Source of the DNA: Microbispora oryzae
GTDB taxonomy: Bacteria > Actinomycetota > Actinomycetes > Streptosporangiales > Streptosporangiaceae
DNA length: 64,000 nucleotides
Assembly (NCBI RefSeq): GCF_017896165.1
Contig: NZ_JAFCNB010000025.1
Location: 25,517 to 89,516 of the forward strand
Reading direction: 5' to 3'
The translations under genes and the position numbers were made by a program. Under the pieces are notes generated by a model. The model was given only the letters and a program-made list of their open reading frames with translations, had not been told where the DNA came from and ran no database searches. This document shows positions 7,850 through 15,394 of this stretch, piece after piece. Every line of letters starts with the position of its first letter. Position 1 is the first letter of the stretch.

Positions 7850-9109
7850 ATGGCGGACGACGCACGCGTAGAGGACCTGCTGCGCGAGCTCGCGCCGCGC
7901 GCGCTCGGCGCGCTGATCCGCCGGTACGGGCACTTCGACGCCTGCGAGGACGCCGTGCAGGAGGCCCTGCTGGCCGCCTCCGTCCAATGGCCGCAGGAGG
8001 GCGTGCCGGCCAACCCCCACGGGTGGCTCACCACGGTCGCCGCCCGCCGCCTCATCGACCAGTGGCGCAGCGACGAGGCCCGCAGGCGGCGCGAGGCGAC
8101 CATGGCCTCGCTCGCGCCGTACGACGCGCTGGTGGCGCCCGGGCCCGGCGAGGAGCGCACCGCCGAGCGGGACGACACCCTGACCCTGCTGTTCATGTGC
8201 TGCCACCCCGCGCTGACCGCGCCGTCCCAGGTGTCGCTGACGCTGCGGGCCGTCGGCGGGCTCACCACGGCCGAGATCGCGGCCGCCTTCCTCGTGCCGG
8301 AGACGACGATGGCCCAGCGCATCAGTCGCGCCAAGCAGCGGATCAAGACCACCGGCATCCCGTTCGCCCCGCCGCCCGAGCCCGAACGGGACGACCGGCT
8401 GCGGGTGGTGCTGCACGTGCTGTACCTGATCTTCAACGAGGGATACACCACGACGTCGGGCCCGGACCTTCATCGACCGGAGCTGTCCGCGGAGGCGATC
8501 CGGCTGGTCCGGGCCGTCCACCGGCTGCTTCCCGAGGACGGCGAGGTCGCCGGCCTGCTCGCGCTGATGCTGCTCACCGACGCCCGGCGTGCCGCCAGAA
8601 CCGGCCCGGACGGCGCGCTGGTGCCGCTGGCGGAGCAGGACCGCGACCGCTGGGACCGGGAGCAGATCCGGGAGGGCGTCGAGCTGCTCACCCGCACCCT
8701 GTCCGCCGCGCCGCTCGGGCCGTACCAGCTCCAGGCCGCCGTCGCGGCCGTCCACGCCGAGGCGACGCGGGCGGAGGACACCGACTGGCCGCAGATCGCC
8801 GCCCTGTACGAGCTGCTCGGGCGCGTCTCGCCCAACCCGATGGTGACGCTGAACCACGCGGTCGCGGCCGGCATGGTCAGGGGGCCGTCCGCCGGTCTGG
8901 AGATGCTCGCGGCGCTGGAGGGCGACGACCGGCTCGCGCGGCACCACCGGTTCGACGCCGTACGAGGTCACCTGCTGGAGATGACGGGCGACCACGAGGC
9001 GGCCCGGGAGTGCTACCTGAGGGCCGCGCGCCGGACCACCAGCCTGCCCGAACGGCGATATCTGGAGAGCCGTGCCGCCCGGCTCGCTCCCGAGGGCCGC
9101 CCCCGGTGA
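7850..9109 (+). CDS. ECF RNA polymerase sigma factor, ECF42-like, with C-terminal TPR-like extension
   Basis: A 419-aa protein, far longer than a classic ECF sigma. Region 2 (ALIRRYGHFDACEDAVQEALLAASVQWP, VAARRLIDQWRSDEARRRRE) and region 4 (LTLRAVGGLTTAEIAAAFLVPETTMAQRISRAKQRIK) are in the first ~180 residues. The rest (RLRVVLHVLYLIFNEGY through YLRAARRTTSLPERRYLESRAARL) is the conserved C-terminal extension of group ECF42. That group is usually encoded beside DGPF/YCII-domain proteins and has no anti-sigma factor. No YCII gene is visible here, which is unusual. Start ATG 7850 has GGAGG 6 nt upstream. Confidence 0.85.
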   Translation: MADDARVEDLLRELAPRALGALIRRYGHFDACEDAVQEALLAASVQWPQEGVPANPHGWLTTVAARRLIDQWRSDEARRRREATMASLAPYDALVAPGPGEERTAERDDTLTLLFMCCHPALTAPSQVSLTLRAVGGLTTAEIAAAFLVPETTMAQRISRAKQRIKTTGIPFAPPPEPERDDRLRVVLHVLYLIFNEGYTTTSGPDLHRPELSAEAIRLVRAVHRLLPEDGEVAGLLALMLLTDARRAARTGPDGALVPLAEQDRDRWDREQIREGVELLTRTLSAAPLGPYQLQAAVAAVHAEATRAEDTDWPQIAALYELLGRVSPNPMVTLNHAVAAGMVRGPSAGLEMLAALEGDDRLARHHRFDAVRGHLLEMTGDHEAARECYLRAARRTTSLPERRYLESRAARLAPEGRPR

Positions 9110-9156
9110 ATCCGCGGCACTAGGATCCGGTTGTACATCCCGTCCTGGAGCCCGAC

Positions 9157-9510
9157 ATGCACGCCTTCGACGTCCTCGGAGATCCGGTCCGCCGCCGGAT
9201 CCTCGAACTCCTCGCGGGCGAGGAGCGCTCGGCCGGAGAGATCGGCGCCGTCGTCCAGGAGGAGTTCGGCATCTCCCAGCCCGGCGTGTCGCAGCACCTG
9301 CGGGTGCTGCGCGAGAGCGGCTTCGCCACGGTCCGGGCCGAGGGCACCCGCCGCCTGTACGCGGTCAACCCGGTGCCGCTGCAGGAGATCGACACCTGGC
9401 TCGACGCCTTCCGCGGGTTCTGGACCCAGCGCCTCGACGCGCTCGGCACCGAGCTCGCCCGCGGCCGGCGCGCCCGCCGCGCCGCCGAGGGGTCCGGCGA
9501 CGGGGCCTGA
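9157..9510 (+). CDS. ArsR/SmtB-family winged-helix repressor
   Basis: A 117-aa protein. LGDPVRRRILELLAGEERSAGEIGAVVQEEFGISQPGVSQHLRVLRESGFATVRAEGTRRLYAVNP is a complete ArsR winged helix with recognition helix QPGVSQHLRVL. No metal-binding cysteines are present, so it belongs to the non-metal SdpR-like branch often paired with SRPBCC proteins. A TAGGAT (9121-9126) about 30 bp upstream is a candidate -10, and GGAG precedes the ATG. It lies between the ECF42-like gene and a small hydrolase, with no SRPBCC gene directly downstream. Confidence 0.85.
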   Translation: MHAFDVLGDPVRRRILELLAGEERSAGEIGAVVQEEFGISQPGVSQHLRVLRESGFATVRAEGTRRLYAVNPVPLQEIDTWLDAFRGFWTQRLDALGTELARGRRARRAAEGSGDGA

Positions 9511-9602
9511 ACGCGACCGCCGGCGGGACGCGCGCCGATGTCAGTGTGCGATGGCAGGCTGACGGAAGAACATCCGGAATCACCTGAGGACAGGGGCCCG
9601 AC

Positions 9603-10301
9603 ATGGCGACGTATGTGCTCGTACCCGGGGCGGGGGGTGGCGTGTGGGTGTGGCATCGGCTCATCCCCGAGCTCGCCGCGCTCGGCCATGACGCGATCGC
9701 GGTGGACCTGCCCACGGGCGACGACCGCGCCGGGCTGACGGAGTACGCCGACGCCGTGGTCTCGGCGGCCGAGGGCGTCGAAGGCGCGGTGATCGTGGTC
9801 GCGCAGTCGATGGGCGGATTCAGCGCGCCGCTCGCGTGCGCGCGGGTGCCGGTCGGGCTGCTGGTCATGCTCAACGCGATGGTGCCTCTCCCCGGCGAGA
9901 CGGCGGGCGAGTGGTGGGCGGCCACCGGCCACGCCGAGGCCAGGGCCGGGCAGGCCGTGCGCGAGGGCCGCACGCCGACCGAGGAGGTCGACCTCCTCGT
10001 CGACTTCTTCCACGACGTCCCGCCCGAGATCACGGCCGAGGCGATGGCGCAGGGAGGGACGGCCCAGTCGGGGACCCCCTTCGGGCAGCCCTGGCCGCTG
10101 CCCGAGTGGCCCGACGTGCCGACTCGCTTCCTGCAGGGCCGCGACGACCGGTTCTTCCCGCTCGCTTTCCAGCGCGAGGTCGTCCGCGAACGCCTGGGCA
10201 TCCCCGTGGACGAGATGCCGGGCGGTCACCTGCTCGCCCTCAGCCGGCCCGTCGAGCTGGCCGCCCGGCTGGACCGGTACCGGGCGGAGCACGGGCTCTG
10301 A
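9603..10301 (+). CDS. Small alpha/beta hydrolase (hydroxynitrile-lyase/esterase-like)
   Basis: A 232-aa alpha/beta hydrolase. It begins directly with the first core strand YVLVPGAGGGVWVWHRLIPEL. The nucleophile elbow is VAQSMGGFSAPL (Ser), and PGGHLLALSRPVELA supplies the C-terminal His. The short length and the PGAGxGxxxW oxyanion motif match the EstC/methylesterase/hydroxynitrile-lyase-like family. The substrate cannot be deduced. The ATG at 9603 follows GAGGACAGGGG. The gene is co-directional with the ArsR gene 92 bp upstream. Confidence 0.75.
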   Translation: MATYVLVPGAGGGVWVWHRLIPELAALGHDAIAVDLPTGDDRAGLTEYADAVVSAAEGVEGAVIVVAQSMGGFSAPLACARVPVGLLVMLNAMVPLPGETAGEWWAATGHAEARAGQAVREGRTPTEEVDLLVDFFHDVPPEITAEAMAQGGTAQSGTPFGQPWPLPEWPDVPTRFLQGRDDRFFPLAFQREVVRERLGIPVDEMPGGHLLALSRPVELAARLDRYRAEHGL

Positions 10302-10320
10302 TCGCGTCCGGCCGCCCAGG

Positions 10321-10364
10321 TCAGCTCACCGTCGGCTCACCGTCGGCTCACCATCAGCTCGCCG
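10321..10364. repeat. Four 11-bp tandem repeats at a convergent gene junction
   Basis: The unit TCRGCTCACCG is repeated four times without gaps (10321-10331, 10332-10342, 10343-10353, 10354-10364), with one or two substitutions per copy. It spans the gap between the convergent hydrolase and SRPBCC genes, and the last copy encodes the stop region of the SRPBCC gene. Slippage at such an array could alter that C-terminus. Confidence 0.7.
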
Positions 10365-11004
10365 GAGGCGGCTCGGGGAAGGCGGTGTAGGCGGCGAGGA
10401 CACGTTGGGCGGCGGCCCGCGCCTCGGCGGGGTCGGTGCCCGCCGCGATGCTCGCCTCGGCCCACTTGTCACTGCTGAGCGTCATGAACCGCCTTCCCTC
10501 GTCGGAGGCCGCCCAGGCGGCGCCCTCCGCGGGGTCCATGCTCACACCGCTCGACAGGTGCAGCGCCAGGCCGAGCACGGCCATGTCCCAGCCGATCCCG
10601 ACCGCTCCGGGGCCGAACTCGGGCCACAACTTGTCGTCCACGTGCGCGACGTGCTCCAACTCGAAACGCGCCCTGCCCTCGCCCTCCTCGGTCAGCCGGA
10701 CCTCGATCCAGCTGACCTGGTCGCCCATCTCCCATGTCGCGGCGAAGCTCCGCGGCGGGTCACAGCGCTCGACCGTGCCGCTCGCGTTGCCCTCCAGGCT
10801 GTAGTGTCCGCCGACCCGCAGGTCGCCGGAGACCGGCAGGAACCAGCGGGAGATGCGCTCGGCGCTGGTGCACGCGTCCCAGAGGTCCGCCAGCGGGGTG
10901 TCGTAGGCCTGGCTCACGGTGATCACGCGGGCCTCCCCCGCCTCCAGGACCCGCGTGCCCACCGTCCGGCGTACCGCGTTGATCTGCTCGTCGATCTCGA
11001 TCAC
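10354..11004 (-). CDS. SRPBCC/AHSA1-domain protein
   Basis: A 216-aa protein. ARVITVSQAYDTPLADLWDACTSAERISRWFLPVSGDLRVGGHYSLEGNASGTVERCDPPRSFAATWEMGDQ, in pieces, is a textbook AHSA1 domain (residues ~20-150). The C-terminal ~60 residues are helical. GTG start at 11004 with AAGGAG 6 nt upstream. Proteins of this kind are usually encoded after an ArsR repressor. Here none precedes it, although two ArsR genes lie within 3 kb. The AT-rich promoter at 11050-11085 has an AGTGA-N2-AGTGA direct repeat on the minus strand that could be an operator. Confidence 0.8.
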   Translation of the reverse strand: MIEIDEQINAVRRTVGTRVLEAGEARVITVSQAYDTPLADLWDACTSAERISRWFLPVSGDLRVGGHYSLEGNASGTVERCDPPRSFAATWEMGDQVSWIEVRLTEEGEGRARFELEHVAHVDDKLWPEFGPGAVGIGWDMAVLGLALHLSSGVSMDPAEGAAWAASDEGRRFMTLSSDKWAEASIAAGTDPAEARAAAQRVLAAYTAFPEPPPAS

Positions 11005-11136
11005 GTGTGGCTCCTTCCTGGGAGTTCAGGCCGGCATCCCGGCCGCAAAGGAAAATATCACTAGTCACTTATGTAAACGACGGCTTCCCCATCAACGGCC
11101 GGTGCGGCTGCCGGCGCCGTACGTTAGGTTCGGGCC

Positions 11137-11775
11137 ATGTCGAACGCGATGCCGAACGCGATCGTCGCCGCCCGCGATGTCGAGGTGGAGCTGGGTGGCA
11201 GGACCATCCTGTCCGGGATCGGCCTCACCGCCGCGCCGGGAGAGGTCGTCGCGGTCGTCGGAGACAACGGCACCGGCAAGTCCACCCTGCTGCGCTGCCT
11301 GGCCGGCCTCCAGCCGGCGCGGGCCGGCCGGATCGAGGTCCTGGACGGTCCGCCCGCCGACACGACGGACTTCTGGCAAGACGTCGCGCGCACCGGCGAC
11401 GAGCCCGTCTGGTATCCGGGGCTCAGCACGCGCGAGCATCTGGAGCTGATGACGGCGGTCCACCGGGAGGTGCGGATGACGGTGGACGAGGCGCTCGCCG
11501 CGTTCGAGCTCACCGAGCGCGCCGACCTTGCGCCCCTGTCGCTGTCGACCGGGCAGCGGCAGCGGCTGTCGCTCGCCATGACGCTGCTGCGGCCGAGCCG
11601 GCTGCTGCTCCTCGACGAGCCGGAGCGCGGGCTCGACGTGACGTTCCGGGAACGGCTGGCGGACATACTCAACGGCTACACCGCCGAAGGCGGCGCGATC
11701 GTCATGGCCACCCACGACCTTCGGCTGCCCGAGGCCACCGGGGCCACGGTGATCAGGCTGGAGGGAGAGCGGTGA
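11137..11775 (+). CDS. ABC transporter ATP-binding protein
   Basis: A 212-aa single nucleotide-binding domain. Walker A is GDNGTGKST, the signature is LSTGQRQRLSLA, Walker B is LLLLDEPERGLD, and the switch His is in ATHDLRLPEA. It is short, with little beyond the core domain. Its stop overlaps the start of the DUF6297-type membrane gene by 4 bp (GTGA), so the two are translationally coupled and form one exporter. Function is unknown; related actinomycete pairs are uncharacterised. Confidence 0.85.
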   Translation: MSNAMPNAIVAARDVEVELGGRTILSGIGLTAAPGEVVAVVGDNGTGKSTLLRCLAGLQPARAGRIEVLDGPPADTTDFWQDVARTGDEPVWYPGLSTREHLELMTAVHREVRMTVDEALAAFELTERADLAPLSLSTGQRQRLSLAMTLLRPSRLLLLDEPERGLDVTFRERLADILNGYTAEGGAIVMATHDLRLPEATGATVIRLEGER

Positions 11776-13274
11776 ATCCCGCGCGCGCCTACCTGCGCTC
11801 CCACCGCGGGCGACCGGCGAGCTGGTCTGACCGCTACGTCACCGGATTCAGCCTGGTCCTCGGCCTCGTGCTGCTCGGACAGCCGGTCGCCACCGTGCTG
11901 GGCGGCCTGGCCCGCACCGCCGACCCCGCCAGGATCGGGGCCGGGCTCGCCCTGATCGCGGCGGCGTACGCCGGTCTCCTGGCCCTGGCCCGCGCCGTCG
12001 GGCCGATCGCGCTTCCGGCGGCCGACGCGGCCTGGCTCGTGCTCTCGCCGCTCCCCCGCCGTTCGGTCGTGCTGCGCAGCGCGCTGATCCTGCTCGTGAC
12101 CGCCGTAGTGGCCGGGGGCGTGCTCGGCGTCGCGGGACTCGCCGTGCTCGGATCGACCGGGAGCCTCGGCCCGCACCTGATGCCGGCCCTGGTGATCGGC
12201 GTGACCGTGAGCGTGGCGGGTGCGGCCACGGCCGTGCTCGCGCAGGCGTCGCAGACCTGGGACACCCGGCTGCAGGTGCTCGTCGCGGGTTGTGTGCTGG
12301 CGGCCGTGCTGGCCGCGTTGCTGTCCACGGTGCTGGGCGGCGGCCCGGGCCGCCAGGTCCTCGTCGCAGTCGCCGCCGCGCCCGCGAGCGTGGTCACGGC
12401 CGTGGCCGGGCTCGCCGCCGCGGCGGCCGCCCTGCTCGTACGGCAGGCCTGGGCGGCGCTGGACCGTCTCCCCGCACGCGGGGTCCTGGCCTCCTCGGAG
12501 AAGGCGGGACGGGTCGCGAGCGCGGCCGTCGCCATGGACCCGGGGGCGCTGAGCTGGATCGCCGAGGACAACCACTGGCGCGGGCGGACGCTGCGGTCCC
12601 GGCCGTGGCCCCGCCTGGCCGGGCGGTGGCGGGCCGCGGCGCCGGCCTGGCAGGAGTGGCGCCGCCTGAGCCGGCGTCCCGGCAGGCTCGCCCTGCTGTA
12701 CTGCTGCGCCGCGTTGCCGGCCCTCGCCGCGCAGGCGACCGGCGGGCTGTCGGCGCTGCCGGTCGTCGCGCTGTTCGGCGGCGCGCTGGGCGCGGCGGCG
12801 ACGGCCACAACGGGAGCGCGCCGCGACGGCGACGACCCCTCCCTGGCCAGACTGCTCGCGGTCGGTCCGAGGGCGGTCATGGCCGCGCGGACGCTGCTGC
12901 CGACCGCGCTGGCCGCGTCATGGCTGGTGCTCGCTCTGTCGGGGCTCGCGGTGGCCGGTCTGCTGCCCTCGGGGCTGTGGTGGGCGCTCGGTGTGGCGAC
13001 GGCGCCGGCCCTGTCGGCGGGGGCGCTGCGGATGGCCCGGCGGGCGCCCATCGACCACAGCATGCCGATGGTGGAGATACCCGGCAGCCCGCCGCTCCCG
13101 ATCGGGCTCCTGCTGTGGGCCCTCACCGGGCTCGACCTGGTGCTCGTCGGCTGCCTCCCCGCGCTGGCGGCGCTGGGCGCCCCGCCCGCGTCCCTGGCCT
13201 CTCACGTCGCCACGCAGGCGGTGGCCGGTCTCGCGGTGCTCATCGGCTTCGTGCGCCGGCGGCCCGCCCGCTGA
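11772..13274 (+). CDS. ABC transporter membrane subunit (DUF6297-like)
   Basis: About 500 aa, with GTG start at 11772 overlapping the ATPase stop. The N-terminus (VNPARAYLRSHRGRPASWSDRYVTGFSLVLGLVLLG) and about 10-12 hydrophobic segments match the DUF6297 family of large actinobacterial permease-like proteins paired with ABC ATPases. The central soluble section (residues ~240-310) is Arg/Trp-rich. Topology and cargo are undefined. It is the second gene of a two-gene operon ending at the ArsR/SRPBCC module. Confidence 0.75.
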   Translation: MNPARAYLRSHRGRPASWSDRYVTGFSLVLGLVLLGQPVATVLGGLARTADPARIGAGLALIAAAYAGLLALARAVGPIALPAADAAWLVLSPLPRRSVVLRSALILLVTAVVAGGVLGVAGLAVLGSTGSLGPHLMPALVIGVTVSVAGAATAVLAQASQTWDTRLQVLVAGCVLAAVLAALLSTVLGGGPGRQVLVAVAAAPASVVTAVAGLAAAAAALLVRQAWAALDRLPARGVLASSEKAGRVASAAVAMDPGALSWIAEDNHWRGRTLRSRPWPRLAGRWRAAAPAWQEWRRLSRRPGRLALLYCCAALPALAAQATGGLSALPVVALFGGALGAAATATTGARRDGDDPSLARLLAVGPRAVMAARTLLPTALAASWLVLALSGLAVAGLLPSGLWWALGVATAPALSAGALRMARRAPIDHSMPMVEIPGSPPLPIGLLLWALTGLDLVLVGCLPALAALGAPPASLASHVATQAVAGLAVLIGFVRRRPAR

Positions 13275-13346
13275 CCTTCGCGCGGGCGAACCACCCGGAC
13301 CGCTCGCGCGGTGCGGACCCGTCGCCGTGGTCATGCGCTCCACCCC

Positions 13347-13412
13347 TTGCCGCGGCGACATCCCTGCCCCTATTATCAATGTATCGGTTGATAAAGAGTT
13401 TGGTTGATAAAG
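13347..13412 (+). promoter_or_regulatory. Promoter and ArsR-type operator array for the 13.4-kb regulator
   Basis: TTGCCG (13347-13352) and TATTAT (13371-13376) with an 18-bp spacer form a good promoter. Overlapping and downstream are an inverted repeat TTATCAA (13373-13379) / TTGATAA (13388-13394) and two direct copies of GGTTGATAAAG (13386-13396 and 13402-13412, 16-bp period). Binding here by the ArsR protein encoded just downstream would block polymerase, so autorepression is likely. Confidence 0.75.
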
Positions 13413-13757
13413 ATGACGATTGATGACGTGGACGAGCGCCTGGACCGGGCGTTCGCCGCGCTCGGCGACCCGATCCGGCGTGCGCTGATCGCCCGGCTGT
13501 CGCGGGGTGAGGCGACGGTGAACGAGCTCGCCGAGCCGTTCCCGATCACCAAGCAGGCCGTCTCACGGCACATCCAGGTGCTGGAGGCGGCCGGGCTGAT
13601 CACGCGGAGCCGTGACGGCCAGCGCCGCCCGTGTCATCTGAACTCCGCGGCGCTCGAGGAGCTGACGAGCTGGATCGACACCTATCGCCTGACACGCGAG
13701 GGACAGTTCCGGCGCCTCGACGACGTGCTCGACGAGATGAAGGAGCAGGAAAAATGA
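13413..13757 (+). CDS. ArsR/SdpR-family repressor
   Basis: A 114-aa protein. RAFAALGDPIRRALIARLSRGEATVNELAEPFPITKQAVSRHIQVLEAAGLITRSRDGQRRPCHLN, in pieces, is a full ArsR winged helix of the SdpR-like, metal-free type. ATG 13413 is preferred; an in-frame TTG at 13404 lies inside the operator repeat and has no ribosome site. Its ATGA stop overlap (13754-13757) couples it to the SRPBCC-DHFR-like fusion, the classic ArsR-AHSA1 arrangement in actinomycetes. Confidence 0.88.
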   Translation: MTIDDVDERLDRAFAALGDPIRRALIARLSRGEATVNELAEPFPITKQAVSRHIQVLEAAGLITRSRDGQRRPCHLNSAALEELTSWIDTYRLTREGQFRRLDDVLDEMKEQEK

Positions 13758-14851
13758 TCGAGAACCCGACCACCATCACGGCCCAGCCCGGCAGCCCGTT
13801 CATCGAGATCGTCCGCGACTTCGACGCGACCCCCGCTCTGCTCTTCCGCGCGTACACCGACCCCGAGCTGGTCACCCGCTGGCTCGGCCCGCGCGAAATG
13901 GAGATGCGCATCATCGAGTACGACGCGCGCCCGGGCGGGGCGTACCGCTACGTGCACCGGGACACCGAGGGCAACGAGCACGCCTTCCGCGGCGTCTTCC
14001 ACGCCGTCACCCCCGGCGAGCGGATCATCCAGACCTTCGAGTACGAGGGCACGCCCGATGTCGTCAGCCTCGATCACGCGACGTTCGAGGACCTCGGCGG
14101 ACGTACCCGGCTGCGGACGCGTTCGGTGTTCCCGACCGTCGAGGCACGTGACGCCATGATCGCCAGCGGGATGGAACGCGGCGTCATCGACTCGATGGAC
14201 CGGCTCGACGAGCTGGCCCACGGAACGGCCGGGAGCCGCCCGGAGGCGAGCCGGGTCGTCGTCGACATCTCGATGTCGCTGGACGGCTACGTCACCGCAC
14301 CGGGCGCCGACCTCGAACACGGCCTGGGAGTGGGCGGCGAGCCGCTGCACGCCTGGGTGACGGACGAACGCACGCCGCGCGACGCGGAGATCCTCCGCAG
14401 GTCCTTCACCGACACCGGGGCCGTCATCATGGGCCGGCGCACCTTCGACATCGTCGACGGGCCGAACGGATGGAGCGACGAGGTGGGCTACGGACACGAC
14501 CAGGACCAGATCGCCGCCCCGCCCGTCTTCGTCGTCACCCACTCACGGCCCGAGAAGGTACGGCTGGGCGACCGGTTCCACTTCGTCACCGACGGCCTCG
14601 GCAGTGCCGTGGACAGGGCGCGCGCCGCCGCCGGCGGCAAAGACGTCGTGATCATGGGAGGCGGCGCGACCGCGTACGAGTTCCTGCGTGCCGGCCTGGT
14701 GGACATTCTCAGGATCCACCTCGCCCCGATCATCCTCGGCGGCGGCACGCCGCTGTTCCCCCAGGGCATGCCGGAATCGCTGCGGTTGGAGCCGCTCGGC
14801 TCCGTGTCCACCCCGGCCGCCGAGCACCTGACCTACCGTGTGATCAAGTGA
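13754..14851 (+). CDS. Fusion protein: SRPBCC/AHSA1 domain + RibD/dihydrofolate-reductase-like domain
   Basis: A 365-aa protein. Residues ~10-150 are an AHSA1 domain (EIVRDFDATPALLFRAYTDPELVTRWLGP, GVFHAVTPGERIIQTFEYEG, ARDAMIASGMERGVIDSMDRLDEL). Residues ~163-365 are a RibD C-terminal/DHFR-like domain (RVVVDISMSLDGYV, AVIMGRRTFDIVDGPNGW, DVVIMGGGATAYEFLRAGLVDILRIHLAPIILGGG), read without interruption. These are normally two adjacent genes behind an ArsR regulator. Here they are joined by a short linker HGTAGSRPEAS. The ATG at 13754 overlaps the ArsR stop and has AGGAG upstream. The DHFR-like part probably reduces a small pteridine, flavin or drug-like substrate with NADPH. Confidence 0.85.
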   Translation: MIENPTTITAQPGSPFIEIVRDFDATPALLFRAYTDPELVTRWLGPREMEMRIIEYDARPGGAYRYVHRDTEGNEHAFRGVFHAVTPGERIIQTFEYEGTPDVVSLDHATFEDLGGRTRLRTRSVFPTVEARDAMIASGMERGVIDSMDRLDELAHGTAGSRPEASRVVVDISMSLDGYVTAPGADLEHGLGVGGEPLHAWVTDERTPRDAEILRRSFTDTGAVIMGRRTFDIVDGPNGWSDEVGYGHDQDQIAAPPVFVVTHSRPEKVRLGDRFHFVTDGLGSAVDRARAAAGGKDVVIMGGGATAYEFLRAGLVDILRIHLAPIILGGGTPLFPQGMPESLRLEPLGSVSTPAAEHLTYRVIK

Positions 14852-14873
14852 GGAACGGTCTGCTCCGTCCCGC

Positions 14874-15341
14874 TCATCGCGCGCCGCGTAGCGGCTGCCG
14901 GCCGAGATGGTCGCGCAGACACCGCAGGTAGACGACCCAGCCCTCGTTGTGCTCGCTGGCGTAGTCCTCTTCCTGGCCGGGTGACCACCCCATGTGCTCC
15001 AGCCCGGTCTCGACGACCCGCAGCCGGGTACCGCCCTCCCCGTGCGTGAGGGTGAACTCGACGAGCACCGAGTTTCCCTCGCCTGCCGCGACGCCCTGGG
15101 GGTGGAGCCAGCGGTAGGAGAAGGAGCGCGCCGGGGCCACCGACTGGACGGAGACGTGCACGGTGAGGGTCTGCCCGGCATCCTGGTTGCGGAACGTCAG
15201 CGCGCCCTCGTAGCCGGGCAGGGGCTTCAGGTCGGCGTCGTCGCTGAACCATCTGACGATCTGGTCGGGCTCGGTCACCGCCCGCCAGACCACGTCGACG
15301 GGCGCGTCGATCAGGATGTCCTGTTCGACCCTCGGCGTCAT
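14874..15341 (-). CDS. SRPBCC/AHSA1-domain protein
   Basis: A 155-aa, single-domain protein. RVEQDILIDAPVDVVWRAVTEPDQIVRWF at the N-terminus and VVETGLEHMGWSPGQEEDYASEHNEGWVVYLRCLRDHL at the C-terminus are diagnostic of the AHSA1 family. Start ATG 15341 follows GGGAGG (7-nt spacer). It converges on the fusion gene. A single cysteine and no catalytic motif are visible, so it is probably a ligand-binding protein. Confidence 0.82.
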   Translation of the reverse strand: MTPRVEQDILIDAPVDVVWRAVTEPDQIVRWFSDDADLKPLPGYEGALTFRNQDAGQTLTVHVSVQSVAPARSFSYRWLHPQGVAAGEGNSVLVEFTLTHGEGGTRLRVVETGLEHMGWSPGQEEDYASEHNEGWVVYLRCLRDHLGRQPLRGAR

Positions 15342-15394
15342 ATCTGCCTCCCGGGTTGGCGAGATCGACCGATCACAGTATCGGGCCGGCGGAT

